This document shows positions 9,641-18,836 of a stretch of 64,000 nucleotides of DNA, one piece after another; positions within the stretch are counted from its first letter, which is position 1, and the number at the start of each line of letters is the position of its first letter. The notes under the pieces were generated by a model. The model worked only from the letters and a program-made list of their open reading frames with translations. It ran no database searches and was not told the origin of the DNA. The position numbers and the translations under genes are program-made. This DNA comes from Thelephora terrestris (taxonomy: Eukaryota; Basidiomycota; Agaricomycetes; Thelephorales; Thelephoraceae). The stretch is taken from contig WIUZ02000027.1 in the NCBI GenBank assembly GCA_015956445.1, positions 1 to 64,000 on the forward strand, written 5' to 3'.

Positions 9641-9655
9641 GGCGCTCACTAGGTT

Positions 9656-11629
9656 TCATTGCAAGGAAGGCGCATTACTCACAATCTCCTGTACTGTTAG
9701 GGTAACTGGGGTGCTCAGAATTTCCTTGGTTATTTCTGAACTGTCTCTTCCCACAGGCCCAGTATTAGCGACTTTGATGATGTTGGGTTTAGGTTGATGC
9801 ATAGGCTCCTTCCTCGTGCTCTTTATGGGTTTTATGGGGATTGTCTTGTCGACGTCCATTGGCACCGCCTGTATGTCAGCTGTCTCCTCAGCTATGCCCT
9901 TGTTGATGTTCATGGTTCCCATTCCTTTGGGGCTCCTTCCTTGGTGGCCATTAGGATTGACGCTTACCTTGATGGGGGCTTCCTTCCTACCCAGACCATT
10001 TGCTTTGCCACCCCTGGGGAGTTTCTTCACCCCTTGGGCACTGCTAGGTAAGTCTCCCTGGGCTACGTTTTTCCTATGAGCTTTGCTGACCTGTTCTGTC
10101 CTTATTGCGCTATAAGCTTGGTAATTTCCTACCTGCCCAGAGGCCCATCCTAGTTCCTCTTGTGCATCTGTCCCAGCGTCTTCTTCCTCGTATTCTACTT
10201 CCATGTAATTACATGCTGCGTCGTCTTCATCATGTTCATATGTCCCAATTCGTGTGAAATGAACTTCTGCTACCTCACGCTGGATTGCCTGCACCCAAGT
10301 TTCTTCTTGAGCCCGGATTATTCGTGAGCCGTCAGGTCGTTGGAGTCTTCCACTGTTTGGTTCTCTCACAACTTTCCCTTGCTGGATTAGCTTGTTCACT
10401 TCCTCACAATACCTGATATGGTGCCCTGGCTGTCCACAACCATAACAGGTAATACTAATCCCAATTGCATTGGCTCCTGTTCCAAGAGCAAAACTCTTCT
10501 GAGGGGGTTTACTTGGTTGCTGAGGATTGGGATTGGTTCGTTGTTGGGAAGGGGAATTGAATTGTTGACGGGGAGGGTTGTTGAATCTCTGATGGGGAGG
10601 AGGGTCTCTCTGGAATGTTCCACCTTGCCAAGAGGATCTGCTTGGGCCTTGTTGAACTGGGGCCTCTATTATGCCTTTGAGCTCTGGGTAGTTCCTGACA
10701 AGATTGACGTACTTTACTAGGTAGTCTGGTTCGTTGAGTTTCAGCCCACTCATGCTCTCAACTAGCTTGTTAAGTTCCTTGTCATCTTTCCCTTTGCCCT
10801 TCTTGGTCCTGGGAGGTGTCTTGGGTGGGGTGATGGGTGACTTCCGTTGTGTAAGGGGTTTTATGTCATGGTCTGACTCATCTCCAGAACTGTATCCGTG
10901 CTTCTTCTCCTTCTCATCATCATCCTCATCTGAGTCAGATTCAGAGTCCGAGGAATCGTACCTAGTCCTTGTAGTGAGATGCTGGTCAAACCTGTTGGGG
11001 TTGAGGACTGAGTTAGCCGCCTTCTCTATGTCAGATATTTCAAATGGGATGGTAACATCCAACTCAGGGTTCACCATCCTCATATGAGATTCTGCCTGTC
11101 TTCTGAACGAAGAATTCAGTCCTTCCCAGAAATATCTGCGAACCTCTCGGTTGGAGATCCTCTTCCTTTCTTTGGCTAGGCCAACCAGCTTCCAGAATTC
11201 TAGCTGATATTTCTTAAACTCATCCAAGGTACGCATCTTGCGTTGTCTCCATTTGGCTGTGAATCCATTGATTTTTCCCATGTTCAGACATACTTCTTTG
11301 ACTCCAAAGTAGTACTCCAAATCCTTCAAGAGATCGTGGTAATCTCTCTCAGCATGGGAAGGCAAACTCCGGAGCTTCCGAGCTACCTTATCACTGCAAT
11401 ATCTAATAAGCCCTTGGTACTTCTCTCTGGATGAGGTCACTCTGTAACGCTCACAGAGGTGCTCATATGTCTCCAGGAAAGGTTCCAGGCTGTAGGGCTC
11501 CCCATCAAAGGTTCGGGGTGCTCTTGATCTGTTGGGGGAGGGCAGTTCCAAATAGGAACCAGAGTAGTGTTGATCTTCATTCCTGAAGATGGGGGAGTGT
11601 TCGTTTTCTGACTCTGATAGACGAGTCAT
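9656..11629 (-). CDS. Gag of the gypsy-like element
   Basis: 657 residues starting at ATG 11629, about 105 bp inside the LTR, as expected for gag. Residues about 35-200 resemble a Ty3/gypsy retrotransposon Gag core (FDGEPYSLEPFLETYE, later a Trp-rich FWEGLN segment). A basic/acidic spacer and a Pro/Gln-rich region follow. One CCHC zinc knuckle, C-x2-C-x4-H-x4-C (CYGCGQPGHHIRYC), lies near residue 405. It forms the particle and binds RNA. The stop is TGA, and the next frame continues in register as the protease ORF. Confidence 0.85.
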   Translation of the reverse strand: MTRLSESENEHSPIFRNEDQHYSGSYLELPSPNRSRAPRTFDGEPYSLEPFLETYEHLCERYRVTSSREKYQGLIRYCSDKVARKLRSLPSHAERDYHDLLKDLEYYFGVKEVCLNMGKINGFTAKWRQRKMRTLDEFKKYQLEFWKLVGLAKERKRISNREVRRYFWEGLNSSFRRQAESHMRMVNPELDVTIPFEISDIEKAANSVLNPNRFDQHLTTRTRYDSSDSESDSDEDDDEKEKKHGYSSGDESDHDIKPLTQRKSPITPPKTPPRTKKGKGKDDKELNKLVESMSGLKLNEPDYLVKYVNLVRNYPELKGIIEAPVQQGPSRSSWQGGTFQRDPPPHQRFNNPPRQQFNSPSQQRTNPNPQQPSKPPQKSFALGTGANAIGISITCYGCGQPGHHIRYCEEVNKLIQQGKVVREPNSGRLQRPDGSRIIRAQEETWVQAIQREVAEVHFTRIGTYEHDEDDAACNYMEVEYEEEDAGTDAQEELGWASGQVGNYQAYSAIRTEQVSKAHRKNVAQGDLPSSAQGVKKLPRGGKANGLGRKEAPIKVSVNPNGHQGRSPKGMGTMNINKGIAEETADIQAVPMDVDKTIPIKPIKSTRKEPMHQPKPNIIKVANTGPVGRDSSEITKEILSTPVTLTVQEIVSNAPSLQ

Positions 11630-11716
11630 ACTGTGAGTGGGGTGGGGATTAAGGGTAGAAGAGGGTCTAATGGTGAATGAGATGTCCTGGGTGATGTGGG
11701 TTTGTTTACTGGAATC

Positions 11717-11733
11717 CCTCGCCGTGGGCTCCA
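11717..11733 (-). other. Primer binding site of the gypsy-like element
   Basis: Two bases inside the LTR the minus strand reads TGGAGCCCACGGCGAGG. This is complementary to a tRNA 3' end terminating in GCTCCA, and complementarity appears to continue into a T-arm-like AATCCC. A U discriminator base before CCA is typical of tRNA-Cys, so a tRNA-Cys primer is inferred. Confidence 0.55.
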
Positions 11734-11735
11734 GT

Positions 11736-13103
11736 TGTCGGGTTCGTGGGGAGTGTAGTGTTATTTCCTATACAGAAGATAACTAACACCCTTTGGTTTG
11801 CTTAGAGACTAGAGTATAGAAACCAAGCAGGCTGGTTGATTAGTCAATGAACTCGACTAACAACTCCACAGGGTAGAGCGGGGTTCCTCTTTCCGGCTCT
11901 TGGTCCTGATGAGTTCGCTGGGGATCTACTAGTAGTGTGTCCCTCAGTAATTCTTCTTAGGGAATCAGTAATGTTATCACTCAGGAGCTCTGTACACTCT
12001 GATTAGACACCTAACTTCACCGTGGGAATCTATGTTCTGATAGGAATGGGGTTCCTGACTCAAGGATGGGCCTTGAGGCTGTGCTTGAGGCTGTGTAATA
12101 GTCCTGTCCTTAGGCTGTACCTAAAGCTGTGTTGAGGCTGTGTCGTGAAGCTAAACCAAATAAGGAAGGTGTACGCTTACACCTGAGGCTGTGCTTGATA
12201 TGTCGTAAAAGTGACAAGATATGTCGTAGAGCTTATAGAGGTATGTCAGATACTTTTAAACTTGCTACAGATGACGCCTAGTGCGTCAAACAAATATAAC
12301 TTCAAATAAACTTGGGATAAAATGATATGTCGTAGAATATGTCGGAGACCTTTGTGGTACCTGCTAAATCTGGCTGTTACCTAGACAAACACTCTTCTGA
12401 AGTGGAGGGCTATCTGCCTAAAGTATCAGACTTCAGCAATACAGACACCAAAAACTCCAACGTCACAAGTGTGCTAGGCTTGATCAGTACTTCTGACTTA
12501 GTGCTTCTTCACACAGAGGATGAGGCTGAAAGTGGTATGTGATTACTCAAAATCACTCAACCAATCAGTCCTAAGGGGTAGGGGGTAGATGAAAAGTTGT
12601 GGGGGAAAACTAGCAAAGAGAGCCTCAGTCTAGGTGAAGACTGAGCTGTTGGTGATTCTCCCTGAGTAGTGGGTGAGCTGCTGTCCTGGTGGGGTGAACT
12701 GATTGTCCCTTAGAAGTGTGGTTGAGGTCTATATATACTAATTTACAGGAGAATGTCCCAGAACATTCCAACGCATTCCACATTATTCCATAACATTCCA
12801 TCATGTTCCATGGCATTCCGTCTTGTTCCTTTGGGTGACCAGTGGTCACATCTGTGACATTCCGTCACCTTCTAGAATGTTCCATTACCTTCTAATACGT
12901 TCCGGTGTTCTCCAGTAGGCTCCAAGGAATTCCATGATTTTCCATGATTTTCCAGGCTTATCTTATCTCTTATCTTATCTATTGTCCTTATCTTATCAAA
13001 TGAATAAACAATTATCCATAAAATATTCCTGCTTGGGCTGTAAGTACACTATTAATTGTGCGAAAAATAGTAAATAAATCATGATTAATCCAGGGGTCCG
13101 ACA
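11736..13103 (-). repeat. 5' LTR of the gypsy-like element (1368 bp)
   Basis: The plus strand starts TGTCGG and ends CCGACA, a perfect 6-bp terminal inverted repeat, with gag and a primer binding site directly inside the left edge. No second copy is in the window, so the right boundary rests on the inverted repeat alone. Inside are direct repeats of GAGGCTGTG (about 12070-12190), repeats of ATATGTCGTA (about 12195-12345), and a long TTCCA array (12748-12960). Confidence 0.65.
12729..12960 (-). promoter_or_regulatory. LTR promoter: TATA box next to a phased TTCCA / heat-shock-element array
   Basis: Read leftwards, TTCCA (TGGAA on the minus strand) recurs mostly every 10 bp from 12960 to 12748, followed by a TATATATA at about 12729-12738. 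At 12870-12882 the plus strand reads TTCtaGAAtgTTC, a perfect three-unit heat shock element, and GAAcaTTC occurs at 12761-12768. The order array, TATA, gag fits a retroelement promoter. Control by heat shock factor is inference from the motif. Confidence 0.6.
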
Positions 13104-15310
13104 CCGGTACTTGCCTAATTGGGAATACTTGCTGATGGGCCATCAGACCCAACATTTCGGTATTTCTCCATTCGGCTGAGGTGCCATCTGGGTGGTTCTG
13201 GGGGCAAAGCCACTTTTGCATTGGTAGATACGGACCTGCACTATTGTAATAGCTCCTCAGTTATCTGACCTCCACTTTTGTATTGACTGGACAGCAGCTA
13301 TTGTGGTGACCCAGAAGCCAACGAAGAGGCAGAACCAGAGGTGATGGTTAACATTGAGGCCATTGATGACAACGAGTACCACAGCCCTGCTTTTTGTAAA
13401 TGTCTTGCTGCATTAGCTTTTAATGTCCATAGTTGTTGTAGTTACTACAGGATGTGCGCAATAAATTGACTTTTTTCCCAAACTCCTAAACATGAACTGA
13501 AGTGAACCAAACAACTGAAATTCAAGCTGTCACTTTGGGCACTTTTGCCGCCTTTGAGGTCACTTCAACGAGCTTGAAAGACGGAACCACATGGCGCACA
13601 CACTTGCAAAGCGGCATGAACCTTTGGCCACTTTTCAACTTTTGATCACTTGAAAGTTGATTAAAGTGATTCTCGTTTCCATGATGGAGAGTGTATTGCT
13701 GTAGGTGGTCTGGACCCTGAGTGTGACTTCATCTGGACGTTCTGTAATGGAGTATACAGTCTCTATTATGCTTGACACAAGCTTCACCTCCAGAGATGCA
13801 AACACTGGCATCAGATTGCGTGCTGTACAAGTGCCTCGTAGACGTGTAAACCATCACTACCCCCTCCACTTCCTTTCGAAAATGAGGTCTATCCCATGCC
13901 TGGGGGAACTGGTGAGTAACACAATATCATCATATCGCCCTCTCCCTCACGCTTGGACTCGGCGGGAGGTTACCTGCCAAAAACTCGAGACAAGGACTTG
14001 AGACATGCAGATATGTTGTTGACCACTATTTGTACAAGCCGGTTTATAAGTTTCCTCCTTGAGATCAGAGGGCAGAACCTTTCTTTCATCGCATCCACCA
14101 CCATCTCTGGTGCCATCTCCCTAAACCCACCAGTCGCAGCTGACATAGAGTGACCATGTCACAACAGTGAGTCTTGCCGTTTATGTCTAGTGGAGAACCG
14201 GGTGTAACCACCTACATCACAGGGGTCTTGACTGGCGGAGCAGTTCGTGTCCATTCGCGTTCAAACAGTTCGGCGCCTGACGCTAATATAACTTCTCTTT
14301 CTATCTACACAAAACTACACGGCCAGTTGTATTCTATTGTACCTTTGTACGTAGTCTGTATGATTGGGCCTGAAATGATGTGGGGCAAAGAAAAGGGTGA
14401 GTGCTGAGCGGGGCGAGGATTACTTATATTGAATATAATTATGAGAAATTAGGATGAGCCCCTAGTAGCAAATTATTTAATGGATCAATTATTTGAACTG
14501 CTTGTGATGGACCAGAAGGCCCAGGGAAACCCCAGATTTATTTCTTTTTTAGTTCCTTGGCTTAGAGTTTTGTGGATGCGCCCCCAAGTGACTGTCAGGG
14601 GCTACAAGCGCGTCCAATTTGGATGCACGCGTGCATCCAAATACAGGACTGACCTTTGCTTGTGGCGCTTGTATGTGCGTAGATATTGATGCCAGTTTTC
14701 CTGATGGTCTGCTGATCGAGGCATATCCCATACAAGGGCTTGTAACCCGTTATAATGTGTTGTAAGCCATTACAAGCTTCCCAGATGACCTTAGCGCCGT
14801 TCTATGTAATGCGTTATAAGGCCCTACCACTTTCATAGGGCTATATATTCGATTGTCGGACTTTTCCCAATTTGCTGATGCTGGCTCCAAAAGGAGAAAG
14901 CTTGAGGACACATTGACAAGCGAGGATCCTCAACCATCTCCGTGACAGATTTTTCTCGAGGATTGCAGCCCATTTTGATGGCGTCGACCTGTGGAATGTT
15001 TTTTTTGCATTTCTGCGACGGTTAGCCTCGTAGGTGGTGCACCTGTAAAGCAGTCGGAAACTCGCACGAAATTCCCACTTTCTTATCAAAATTCTGATTC
15101 CGTGTGGACAGAGTAATGGCACACGCTGTGAAAAATCCCGCACCTTGGATTCAGACAGAAATCACAGATTCAGTTGGTGTACTACTAGGGCACTGAATTC
15201 GGGCGTTTACTTGAAAGGCGACATAAATCACCTTGATTTCAGTCGCTACAATATATTCACAGGGCGTGAGGATTACAGAAGCCGGTCGTGGGCCATGCCG
15301 CTTGCCGGCG
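13104..15310. other. No supported gene, 2.2 kb
   Basis: Only short ORFs without recognisable domains or consistent splice signals are present. A short acidic open stretch around 13290-13450 on the plus strand could be a gene remnant. The one clear structure is the palindrome at 14618-14641. Confidence 0.5.
14618..14641. repeat. Perfect 24-bp palindrome
   Basis: The half-site TTTGGATGCACG is followed directly by its exact reverse complement, with no spacer. An outer inverted repeat TACAAGCGC (14603-14611) / GCGCTTGTA (14665-14673) brackets it asymmetrically. Confidence 0.85.
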
Positions 15311-18265
15311 CTAGCGATTATCTTTTACTACAGTAGAGCGAATAGACGTGAGCTGGCCGCTGCTTCCAGCTTGTCCAACATTGGGTCGAAGTAAACCTTC
15401 AAGCAAGTTAACCACGGAAAGAGATTGGACCAATTTAGCATCGGCCATGTGTAGACATATCTCTGCGGTGTTCAGGAGTCGTTCATCTTTGACCACCTGA
15501 TTTAAAACGATTAAGTACTGACAGGCGCTTCGGAGTAAATCCCACACACCTCGCGCAGCCAAGAAGTGGTTTCGCGCAAGGCAAACACAGGATCCGTCGC
15601 AACTCCTACGGCGTCAGGCACGTCCAGCCACATCATGAATTTTTCCCTCAGGAAGTGACGGAGAGTGGGAATTAGAGAGGCGAAAAGTTCTCTGGACTCT
15701 GCGAGGTGGATATGCCAGGATGCGTAAGCATACTTGAGTGCGGTTTGCCTATGCGGGAACTCGACCTCGGTGTCCATGGCACGTTGAAGCGGCGAGAGGC
15801 CACCCTCCAAGGCCTCATTCATTAGGTTTAGACAGCGAAGGGCAATCAGGGAGTGGAACTTCCCTGGGGCGATGTGGAACCTCTCGTCCGCGCAACGGGT
15901 TGGAGAAGTGAGTAAGTCAGAAAGTAGTTTGTGAAATGGGTGGACAGGCTGATCGGGACCTTGGAGTTTCAAAAGCGGCTGAATTGATTCAAGGATGGTC
16001 ATAACTTCTCTGACCTCTAAGGAGATGAGATCGGCGATTGTAGATGGAGGGAGAGGGTTGGTGACGAGGACCACACCGGCAAGTACCAAACGCACAGCGT
16101 CGTCGTCTTCGGCATCGTTGTATTTAAAAGACGCCTGGAAGATCGATGTACACAGGCGATCAAGACTCAACCCCTTATGGACGCCCTCCATTGTTCCTTC
16201 ATAGACCGTGTCGTCTGGGGAGTGCTCGATGATGGTGAACTGTTTGTCGGGTGATTCCGGCTCGCGGCCCAAAAACTTTACAGTGGCTACTGCGAATACA
16301 AAGAGACCGGCTGCCCTGGCACACAACAGGTCTAGCTGCGCAGCCGTCGGCCAGTCGGTCGGTCCAATCCGGGCAGCGGATAGCTCATGCTCAAGGAAAA
16401 TTCGGATATCGCTATCGCTATCGACAACATGTGATGCGATGCCACGAGGGGCGAAGGCGTCCGCTACACCACTTAGGAGCGGAAAGTGGAGGCTGGTTGA
16501 AATATGGGGTTTTGGCCGGCTCGTCACGAGGAACTTGGTCTTCGGCATCTCCTTAACCCAAAGTCCCATAGCAGAGAGGATGCCAGATTGCGATTCGTCA
16601 TCTCCCCACTCGTCCAATGCGTCAACGACAATGACAGCTGGAACATCCGCTGACTTGAGCGGTTTGACAATCAGCTTCTCCACCTGTTCGGACGGCGACT
16701 CAAACACAACATCTGGATTGGACCGGAGGAGGGAAACAAGAGTTGAACGGATCTCAGGGTGCTGCCGCGCGAGTTGAATGGCGAGGGAGGGGAAGAGAAG
16801 GCGGGGGTGGTGTTCGTCGAATTTGAGTGAACAAAAGAAAGATGATATCAGCGGGCCATCGGCATTGCATCGTTCCGTGACCGCCTGTGCGATCGCGGAC
16901 TTCCCTTCTCCGGCAGGCCCATTGAGCCAAAATATTGGTGGCTTGGTGGAGTCATTGACCCACGACTCGATCGCTTCCAAGATGGTCCCCCGTGTACCCT
17001 TGAGGCAGCCCCAAAAATCATCTTGGTATCCAGCACCTTGAGCGGAGGGATGTAGGTCTAATTGAAGAAACTCGACTACCAAGCCATTAGGATGTGTGGA
17101 ACAAAAAATAGAAATAAGTCTGACCAGGATCAACAATGGCCTCCTCAGACATAGCGCCATCCTCCTGCATCGGGATCCCAGTGGTGACAGGAGAAGGCGT
17201 CTGTTCATGAGAACTGACACTGTCCATAGCGGAGGCGGCCTCGATTGACATATCGTCGAGTCTTGACGAGCTTGGGGGATTCAATGGGCCGTGAGATGAT
17301 TGCACTCCATCAGAACTGTCGCCACCGCCCGTGGCTGTCTGATCCGTAGGGCGGCCATCTGAGAAGAACTCTGGGTCTGTCGTGGACAGATGACTGATAC
17401 GGTTCTTTCCTTTCTCACTGGAAGGATTGGTCCAACTGGAGTATCTGGAATCGAAAGCGTCTCTGAGACGCTTGGCTTGGTCAAGATAAGGCTGCTTTTC
17501 AGACTGACGGGTGGAAGCACACAATGGGTGCATAGACAAGTTTCCATCAGGCACGAATTCACATGAGCGGGTAGCAACTCACAATGTCCATCGCCCTCCA
17601 CTCTTGTCCAAGAATCTTCCTGATCTTGCCGGGGCGCATCTTGGGGTTTGCGGCAGACAGTGCTGGCTTACGCTCTCGAGAGAAGATCATGAACCCGTTC
17701 ATGGGACGTTTTGGTGTCCCGTCTGCCTTGAAAGATTGGGCAGGGGCGTCCTTGACATCTGTGAAGCAAAATCTGTTGGATGAAGCAAGAGTTGAGAGGT
17801 AGAGAAACCGGAAACTGACCACCTGAGTGAGCCGTTTCGAGCCTGGGCGAGGAGGATACGGGAGTGCTGGAAACGAGAGAAGGGGTAACGAGAGTAGTAG
17901 AATCGACGTTCCAGCCACTCATTGATGGATCGACTGAGGGGAAACGGGCCGGGTGAAAGTAGACTCCGGCAGAAGGCAAGGCTGTCGTGCCGACATCGTG
18001 GGGAGGTGAACCGGGGGGGTGAGGGTGGCTAGGGGTGTGGTACGGGCCTTCGCTGAGACTTAAGGGAACTGGCGTGTGTGGATCATAATCGAAAGGAAGT
18101 ACATATCCGTGTGCAACGTAATCTGACTCTGAGCAAAGACAACTTGGGGGTAAGTACAGAAGGCGCAAATAAACATGTCGTACCGATACTTCGCTGTTCA
18201 GGGGTGCTGACATGAGGATAATCTGTGAAGTCGTAGGACGGGTGGGTCCAACGGTGCGATGCCAT
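15311..18265 (-). CDS. HMG-box / NACHT fusion protein (six exons)
   Basis: Exons on the minus strand are 18265-18184, 18128-17823, 17758-17583, 17503-17125, 17075-15550 and 15496-15311. They total 2655 bp, 884 residues, with frame kept across every junction. Residues about 145-210 form an HMG box (KRPMNGFMIFSRER, split by intron 3), giving sequence-specific DNA binding and probably nuclear location. A Ser/Pro-rich linker follows. From about 340 there is a STAND-type NACHT NTPase: P-loop GPAGEGKS (367-374), Walker B VIVVDALDE (about 462-470), sensor-like LVTSRPK (about 497). The C-terminus is helical, with no WD40, ankyrin or TPR repeats visible. Intron 4 (49 bp, CTAAT branch) joins the two halves. 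NACHT proteins in fungi act in non-self recognition and cell death; the combined role is inference. Two separate genes is the alternative, but no good independent NACHT start was seen. Confidence 0.75.
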
Positions 18266-18836
18266 TGGCGGATTGCAGCTGGCGGTAGCTTTTGGGGCGT
18301 AGAGGGGAGTGAATGAAAATAAGAGATGGATGGCTTTGGTACATTCGAATCGTTCGAAGGAGAGGGGGCGTGGCGCTGGAAACCAGCAGTGGCCGCGTCA
18401 CGCGCCAGCCCGGAGGCTTGGAGCACTGGGATCCAGGACTCCGGTGGCGATGGTGATATCAACTCATATCGCTACTTGATACTTTCAAATCCACCACTAT
18501 GAATATCGCCGACCACGGCCAGCACCAACCTTGCACAATACCGGGCATCATGTGTCAAAAGTGAAAGACATAGCTCAACGGAAAATGAGTGTCTGCAAAC
18601 GAACGTGTACATGTACCTGGATTCATCTACATGCGATAGGCGGCTGTATACTACAAAAAACGTGCACCAAAACGCGAACTTGAAGGTCAAGGTGAAAGAT
18701 GAATCGATGAAGAGTGTAAAGGACATACGCAGCTCGGATCGAGACGGAAAACTTGCGTGCATTGGAACAACTAGAGAAGAAAAAAGAACGCATAATTGAA
18801 GACAGGGAGAAAAGCGTGTCGCAAGAGAAAGTGAAA
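18266..18836. other. No supported gene; upstream region of the HMG-NACHT gene
   Basis: Only overlapping short ORFs in several frames without recognisable similarity. It holds the presumed promoter of the HMG-NACHT gene. No clear TATA box was singled out. Confidence 0.4.

Larger units (their letters stand above)
6729..13103 (-). mobile_element. Gypsy-like gag-protease retroelement, RT-less and incomplete
   Basis: Reading leftwards: one LTR (11736-13103), a primer binding site, gag with a zinc knuckle, an aspartic protease ORF and a third acidic ORF. I found no second LTR between 6728 and 6454 or between 367 and 181, so the left end is lost or outside the window. Reverse transcriptase and integrase are not visible. 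The element is either non-autonomous (using another element's Pol), deleted, or a partly co-opted gag-pro unit. The left boundary given is only the end of the last ORF. Confidence 0.65.

Noticed and set aside
12625-12849. 74-aa minus-strand ORF through the TTCCA array
   Set aside because: Its composition is a translation of the repeat itself; it lies in a promoter-like LTR region.
12748-12960. CRISPR-like array in the LTR
   Set aside because: The units are about 5 conserved bases with 5-base spacers in a eukaryotic genome; nothing fits a CRISPR repeat-spacer layout.
14841-15143. 100-aa minus-strand ORF in the gene-poor region
   Set aside because: No domain, no splice context and no paralog in the window.
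17087-17220. NACHT gene starting independently at 17220
   Set aside because: That start lies inside the coding exon of the HMG part in another frame, and the added residues look non-coding; the spliced junction at 17125/17075 explains the data better.
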